A stretch of DNA of 9,574 nt. Origin: Sphingomonas sp. (GTDB lineage Bacteria > Pseudomonadota > Alphaproteobacteria > Sphingomonadales > Sphingomonadaceae). Below are positions 6,015 to 9,574 of the stretch, piece after piece. The DNA lies in the NCBI GenBank assembly GCA_030824725.1, contig JAPJRE010000133.1:1-9574 (forward strand). Reading direction: 5' to 3'. A program made the translations under genes and the position numbers. Numbering within the stretch: the stretch's first letter is position 1; every line of letters starts with the position of its first letter. Under the pieces are notes generated by a model. It did no database searches. It worked only from the letters and a program-made list of their open reading frames with translations, and was not told the DNA's origin.

Positions 6015-6742
6015 TCGGCATAGCGCGGCCGCCAGCCGAGCAGCCGCCTGGCCTTGCCGTTCGCCACCCGCCGGTTCTCGGCATAAAAGGCGCGCGAGGC
6101 GGCGCTGAGCTCGACGTCGTCGGGCGTCACCGCCGGGCCGGGATCGATGCCCAGCAGTTCGGCGGCATAGGCGAGCACTTCGGCCTGCGGCGCGGGCAGG
6201 TCGTCGGCGAGATTGTACGCGCCGGGGGGGCCCTCGAACGCCGCGATCACGCCTGCGACGAGATCGTCGACATGCACCCGGCTGAACACCTGGCCGGGAA
6301 AGTAGACGCGCGTCGCCCCCGCCGCCATCCGCTCCAGCGCCGAGCGCTCGGGGCCGTAGATGCCGGGCAGCCGGAAGACACGCGCATTGGGCAGCGCCCC
6401 CCAGCCGAGATCCGCCTCGACCCGGCCCCCGCGGCGCCCGCGGAGCGGCCCGCTCTCGTCCACCCAGCCGCCGCCGGTATCGCCATAGACGCCGGTCGAG
6501 GAGAGATAGCCCAGCCATTTGCCGCTCGCCGCAAGATCGGCGCCATAGGCGGCGAGCACCGGGTCCGCCTCGCCCGGCGGAATGCTGGAGAGGATGTGCG
6601 TCGCCGCGGCGATTTCCACGCGGGTGCGTGCCTGGTCGGCGAAAGTGGCGCGGGTGACAGTGGCAATCTCGCCGCCACGCGCCTGCACCACCGCCATCAG
6701 CCGCGATGCGGTATAGCCGGGGCCGAACACGAGCAGGCGCAT
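5924..6742 (-). CDS. NAD(P)-dependent epimerase / SDR family protein (YeeZ-like)
   Basis: A 272-residue Rossmann-fold protein: dinucleotide-binding MRLLVFGPGYTASRL (G7-x-G9-Y), HILSSIPPG (49-57), the active-site strand GYLSSTGVYGDTGGGWVDE (78-96), FRLPGIYGP (123-131), FSRVHVDDL (153-161) and ENRRVANGKARRLLGWRP (222-239). It belongs to the extended-SDR/epimerase group related to E. coli YeeZ, whose substrate is unknown. I give the ATG at 6742, but no good ribosome-binding site precedes it at normal distance. An in-frame GTG at 6754, four codons upstream, has GGAAGG 6 nt ahead and may be the true start. The family core seems to end near residue 250; the last 22 or so residues (a Ser/Thr/Pro-rich tail) are read antisense to the exporter gene. 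It is probably the last gene of the M28 peptidase transcript. Confidence 0.83.
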   Translation of the reverse strand: MRLLVFGPGYTASRLMAVVQARGGEIATVTRATFADQARTRVEIAAATHILSSIPPGEADPVLAAYGADLAASGKWLGYLSSTGVYGDTGGGWVDESGPLRGRRGGRVEADLGWGALPNARVFRLPGIYGPERSALERMAAGATRVYFPGQVFSRVHVDDLVAGVIAAFEGPPGAYNLADDLPAPQAEVLAYAAELLGIDPGPAVTPDDVELSAASRAFYAENRRVANGKARRLLGWRPRYADYRLGLRALKASTSPTSTSTPPPTASSDQR

Positions 6743-6754
6743 CTCAGCGTTCAC

Positions 6755-6843
6755 CCTCACCCTTCCCACCGCCTGCGGCGGCGGGCCCCTTTCCCTCTCC
6801 CATTGGGAGAGGGAGGGAGCGGCGAAGCCGCGGAAGGGTGAGG
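6755..6843. repeat. Cloverleaf-shaped palindromic repeat (REP/MITE-like)
   Basis: A perfect 12-bp outer stem (CCTCACCCTTCC at 6755-6766 with 6832-6843) encloses three perfect hairpins: 6769-6773/6777-6781 (5 bp, loop TGC), 6793-6801/6805-6813 (9 bp, CCCTCTCCC-ATT-GGGAGAGGG) and 6819-6823/6827-6831 (5 bp, loop GAA). The whole unit of 89 nt folds as a cloverleaf on either strand. It occupies almost all of the 112-nt gap between the M28 peptidase gene (stop ends at 6855) and the epimerase. Similar CCCTCACCC / CCCTCTCCC-type palindromes are scattered in many proteobacterial genomes. On the minus strand the outer stem contains the purine-rich stretch just before the epimerase start, so folding may hide its ribosome-binding site. 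It is not a tRNA: none of the conserved T-loop or D-loop bases are there. Confidence 0.8.
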
Positions 6844-6854
6844 ATGGCGGGACG

Positions 6855-8486
6855 TCACTGCGCGCTCCCGAACAGCGTGCCGAAAAAGTCGCCCTTGTTC
6901 CAGCTCGGCCGCGCCTCGCCATCGGCCAGCGCCTGCACGGTGGCAAGGCCGACATGCTTGTACTTCACCGCCGAGGTCCAATCGAACGGCAAGTCGATCT
7001 GGTCCGACGGCTCGTGGTAATTCTCGTCCAGGAACTTGCGCGCCACCACGGCGCCCGTGCCCCCCGGCCCGGTATCGATCGAGACCGCCGGGATGCCCGC
7101 CTTGACGAAGCTGTAATGGTCCGACCGGACGAAGAACATTTCCTCCGGCGCGGGATCGGGCACCACGTCCAGCCCCTGCGCCTTGGCCGCCGCCGTCACG
7201 ACCGGGCCCAGGCTCGAACGCTCCCCGCCCAGCACCACCAAGTCGACCAGCGGGTAGGTGAGGATCGGCATGTCGAAATTGACGTCGGCGATGATCGCGC
7301 CCTTCGGCACGGTGGGGAATTGCGCGAAATAGTCGGACCCGATCAGCCCTTTCTCTTCCGCGGCGAGCGCGATGAACAACAAGGTGCGGCGCGGGCGCTT
7401 GCCGCTCTCCTGGATCGTCTTGGCGATCTCGAGCAGCATCGACACGCCCACGGCATTGTCCATCGCGCCGTTGTAGATCGTGTCGCCCTTGACCGGTCGG
7501 CCGACGCCGACATGGTCGAGATGGGCGGAAAGCACCACCACCTGGTCCTTGAGCACCGGGTCGCTGCCGGGGATGATCCCCACAACGTTGCGGGTTTTCG
7601 TGGTGACGTGGCTGGTCTTCGCCGCGACGGTGAGCGTGCCCGTCAACGGGCCGGTGGGCAGGGGGCGGCCCTTCGCCTCCGCGGCCAGCACGTCGGCCCA
7701 GCGGATGCGCGCGCCGGCGAACAGCTTGGGCGCGGCCGCCGCGGTGAAGATGCCAAGGATCATCGTCGGGCGCGGCCGCGTATCGGTGCCCTCGGGCCCC
7801 ATCCACTGGGTGGACGGCCGATCATGCTGCCCGGTCAGCTTCATCCCGGCGGGCATCTTCGCGGTCAGCGCGGGCGTCTCGACGAAAACCACCGCGGCAG
7901 CGCCCCGCGCGGTGGCGAGATAGGCTTTTTCCTTGGTGTCGTTGAAATGCGCCTGCACGTCGGGCGCCATGCCCTTGGGCAGGCTGGTCGCCAGCAGCAC
8001 GATCTTCCCGCGCACGTCGAGACCGCGATAATCGTCGCGGCCGCTCTGCGGATCGACGATGCCATAGCCGGCGAACACCATGCCGCCCTCTGCCGTGAAG
8101 TCGGGCGCGGCGGTGGTCAGCCGGCTGACATAGTCCGTGCCAAAGGCGATCGGCAGCTCCGCGCCGCCGCGCCGCAGCCGCCATACCGGCTTGTCCGCCG
8201 CACGATAGGTGGCAAGGCGGAAGGGCTGGAACCAGCTTCCTGCCGCCCCGGGCTGGAGGCCGATCGCCAGCATCTGCGCCGCGACATATTCGGCCGCGAC
8301 GTCATAATCGTGGGTGCCCGCCTCGCGCCCGCGCAGCGCATCGGAAGCGAGGAACTGGACATGCGCCTTCAGCGCAGCCTGCTCCGCGGTGAGCGGCGGT
8401 GACGAAGCCGGCGCGACGACGGCCTGCTGCGCCACCGCCGGCGACACAACGAGCAGCGACAGAGCGAGCAAACCCGACAGGCGCAT
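6855..8486 (-). CDS. Secreted M28 family zinc metallopeptidase (aminopeptidase-like)
   Basis: A 543-residue exported peptidase. The signal peptide MRLSGLLALSLLVVSPAVA has a likely cleavage after residue 19, before QQ. Residues about 30-100 form the usual N-terminal region (QFLASDALRGREAGTHDYD), about 130-290 hold a PA-like insert (GGMVFAGYGIVDP, GLDVRGKIVLL), and about 300-530 the catalytic M28 domain. The di-zinc site is complete: H322 and D324 in SAHLDHVG, bridging D343 in GAMDNAVG, E377-E378 in AAEEKG, D405 in NFDMP and H491 in YHEPSDQID. Members remove N-terminal residues from peptides in the periplasm or outside the cell; the exact specificity is unknown. GGGAGA 5 nt before the ATG supports the start. 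It lies 26 nt after a paralogous M28 gene on the same strand and should share its transcript. Confidence 0.93.
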   Translation of the reverse strand: MRLSGLLALSLLVVSPAVAQQAVVAPASSPPLTAEQAALKAHVQFLASDALRGREAGTHDYDVAAEYVAAQMLAIGLQPGAAGSWFQPFRLATYRAADKPVWRLRRGGAELPIAFGTDYVSRLTTAAPDFTAEGGMVFAGYGIVDPQSGRDDYRGLDVRGKIVLLATSLPKGMAPDVQAHFNDTKEKAYLATARGAAAVVFVETPALTAKMPAGMKLTGQHDRPSTQWMGPEGTDTRPRPTMILGIFTAAAAPKLFAGARIRWADVLAAEAKGRPLPTGPLTGTLTVAAKTSHVTTKTRNVVGIIPGSDPVLKDQVVVLSAHLDHVGVGRPVKGDTIYNGAMDNAVGVSMLLEIAKTIQESGKRPRRTLLFIALAAEEKGLIGSDYFAQFPTVPKGAIIADVNFDMPILTYPLVDLVVLGGERSSLGPVVTAAAKAQGLDVVPDPAPEEMFFVRSDHYSFVKAGIPAVSIDTGPGGTGAVVARKFLDENYHEPSDQIDLPFDWTSAVKYKHVGLATVQALADGEARPSWNKGDFFGTLFGSAQ

Positions 8487-8512
8487 GGCGATCTCCCAGA
8501 CTTCCGGTCCGC

Positions 8513-9574
8513 TCAGCGCGCGCCCGGCCCTTCATAGGTCAGGCCGAAAAAGTCCCCCTTGTTCCACACCGGCCGTTCGTCGCCATTGGCGATGGCATTG
8601 GCGATGCGGAAGTTCACGTCGACGAAGCGCACGCCCGACTGCCAGTTGATCGCCGGCTGCTGGTCGATCTGGTCCGACGGCTGGTGGTAATGGTTCTTCA
8701 TGAAGTGATCGATCGCCGCGCGGCCGGGACCGCCGGCACCCGGCCACAGGAACACCGAGGGCACGCCCTTGCGGACAAAGTTGTAATGGTCCGAACGCAC
8801 GAAGATATTCTCGCCCGGCAGCGGATCGTCCGACATCTTGACCCCGATTTCGGCGGCCGCCTTGGCGACGATCGGCCCCAGCGTCGAATGATTGGCGCCA
8901 TAGACCACGATGTCCTCGAACGGATAGGTGATGATCGGCATGTCGAGGTTCACGTCGGCGACGATCCTGCCCTTCACCGTGGGGTTGTTCGAGAAATAGT
9001 CGGAGCCGACCAGCCCCTTCTCCTCGGCGGTCACCGCCAGGAACAGGATCGAGCGGCGCGGCTTGGTGCCGGCCGCCTTGAAGCGCTTGGCCTCCTCGAT
9101 CAGCGACGCGGTGCCGATCGCGTCGTCGAGCGCGCCGTTGTTGATCGTGTCGCCCTTCGCGTCGGGGCGGCCGACACCGATATGATCGAGGTGCGCGGAG
9201 AGGACCACCACGTCGTCCGCCAGCTTGGGGTCGCTGCCCTCGATCATGCCGGCGACGTTGAAGCTCGGCATCGCGGTCAGCGCAGTCTTCGCCGCGACGG
9301 TGAGGGTGCGCGGCAGCTGGAACGCCTTGAAGGTCGCGCCGTCCACCGCAGCCGCCTTGGCTATGGCCGCCCAGGGGGTCCTGCCGCCGGCGAACAGCTT
9401 CTCGGCGCCTGCCTGGCTGAGCAGGCCGAGGCCCGGCGTGCCCGGCGCAGCGATATGGCCGGTGCCGTCGGCATTGCCCCAGGTGACGCGCGGGCGGTTG
9501 GCATAGGCGGCGTACATCGCGAACGGCCGGCTCTTAGCGGTGAGCGGCGATTCGAGCGTGATATAGCCGATCGC
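8513..9574 (-). CDS. M28 family zinc metallopeptidase, second tandem copy (partial, 5' end outside window)
   Basis: The last 353 residues are present; the frame is open to the right edge, so an internal Met at 9517 is not the true start. The visible part begins in the PA-like insert (IGYITLESPLTAKSRPFAMY) and continues through the whole catalytic domain. Zinc-site residues are intact, numbered in the fragment: H128/D130 in SAHLDHIG, D150 in GALDDAIG, E184-E185 in TAEEKG, D211 in NLDMP and H297 in YHQPSDQID. It ends with RPVWNKGDFFGLTYEGPGAR, closely matching RPSWNKGDFFGTLFGSAQ of the next gene, so the two are paralogues from tandem duplication that have since diverged. A signal peptide is expected but lies outside the window. 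The promoter of the peptidase-epimerase group must also be further right. Confidence 0.92.
   Translation of the reverse strand, partial: AIGYITLESPLTAKSRPFAMYAAYANRPRVTWGNADGTGHIAAPGTPGLGLLSQAGAEKLFAGGRTPWAAIAKAAAVDGATFKAFQLPRTLTVAAKTALTAMPSFNVAGMIEGSDPKLADDVVVLSAHLDHIGVGRPDAKGDTINNGALDDAIGTASLIEEAKRFKAAGTKPRRSILFLAVTAEEKGLVGSDYFSNNPTVKGRIVADVNLDMPIITYPFEDIVVYGANHSTLGPIVAKAAAEIGVKMSDDPLPGENIFVRSDHYNFVRKGVPSVFLWPGAGGPGRAAIDHFMKNHYHQPSDQIDQQPAINWQSGVRFVDVNFRIANAIANGDERPVWNKGDFFGLTYEGPGAR

Noticed and set aside
5004..6518. A 504-codon minus-strand frame spanning the exporter and epimerase region
   Set aside because: It is out of frame with the epimerase and antisense to the exporter; no domain is recognisable.
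6755..6843. tRNA or other structured RNA gene
   Set aside because: It has the cloverleaf outline but lacks D-loop, anticodon-loop and T-loop consensus bases and a CCA-type end; arm sizes do not fit a tRNA.
6954..8402. A 482-codon plus-strand frame opposite the M28 peptidase
   Set aside because: It has shadow composition (Arg, His, Gly, Asp repeats) with no domain, and the opposite strand has a signal peptide and a complete zinc site.

Overview
The window looks like ordinary chromosome from a high-GC alphaproteobacterium, most likely a sphingomonad (Sphingomonas or a close relative). This rests on the strong GC bias, the gene families present, a well-formed GGAAC-N16-CGTT promoter of the alphaproteobacterial general-stress sigma factor EcfG, and two kinds of intergenic palindromic repeat. 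The assignment to a genus is inference from style, not from a marker gene. I see no phage, transposase, CRISPR, rRNA or tRNA genes.

Layout. (1) Positions 1-819, minus strand: a four-helix DUF2231 membrane protein followed, with a 1-nt TGATG overlap, by a lipoprotein of the sorbosone/glucose dehydrogenase (PQQ-type beta-propeller) family that runs off the left edge. A putative EcfG promoter lies just upstream. (2) Positions 934-3828, plus strand: a PduO-type corrinoid adenosyltransferase, then egtB and egtD (1-nt overlap), the two core enzymes that turn histidine into a sulfoxide precursor of ergothioneine. (3) Positions 3829-4098: 270 nt dominated by a long imperfect inverted repeat. (4) Positions 4099-6014, plus strand: a PLP-dependent low-specificity threonine aldolase/beta-eliminating lyase overlapped by an EamA-family (DMT) exporter that starts on GTG. 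(5) Positions 5924-9574, minus strand: two tandem secreted M28 zinc peptidases (the upstream one cut by the right edge), a cloverleaf-shaped repeat, and an NAD(P)-dependent epimerase/SDR whose 3' end overlaps the exporter gene tail to tail.

How the parts may work together. EgtD methylates histidine to hercynine and EgtB joins it oxidatively to a thiol amino acid. No egtA, egtC or egtE is visible, but the PLP lyase-family enzyme downstream is of a fold that could in principle perform the last C-S cleavage. The aldolase and exporter are probably translationally coupled. The M28 pair probably trims peptides in the periplasm. The window is mostly housekeeping and accessory metabolism; the points most worth checking are the EcfG promoter, the cysteine-type features of EgtB next to a PLP lyase, and the cloverleaf repeat that carries the epimerase ribosome-binding region.
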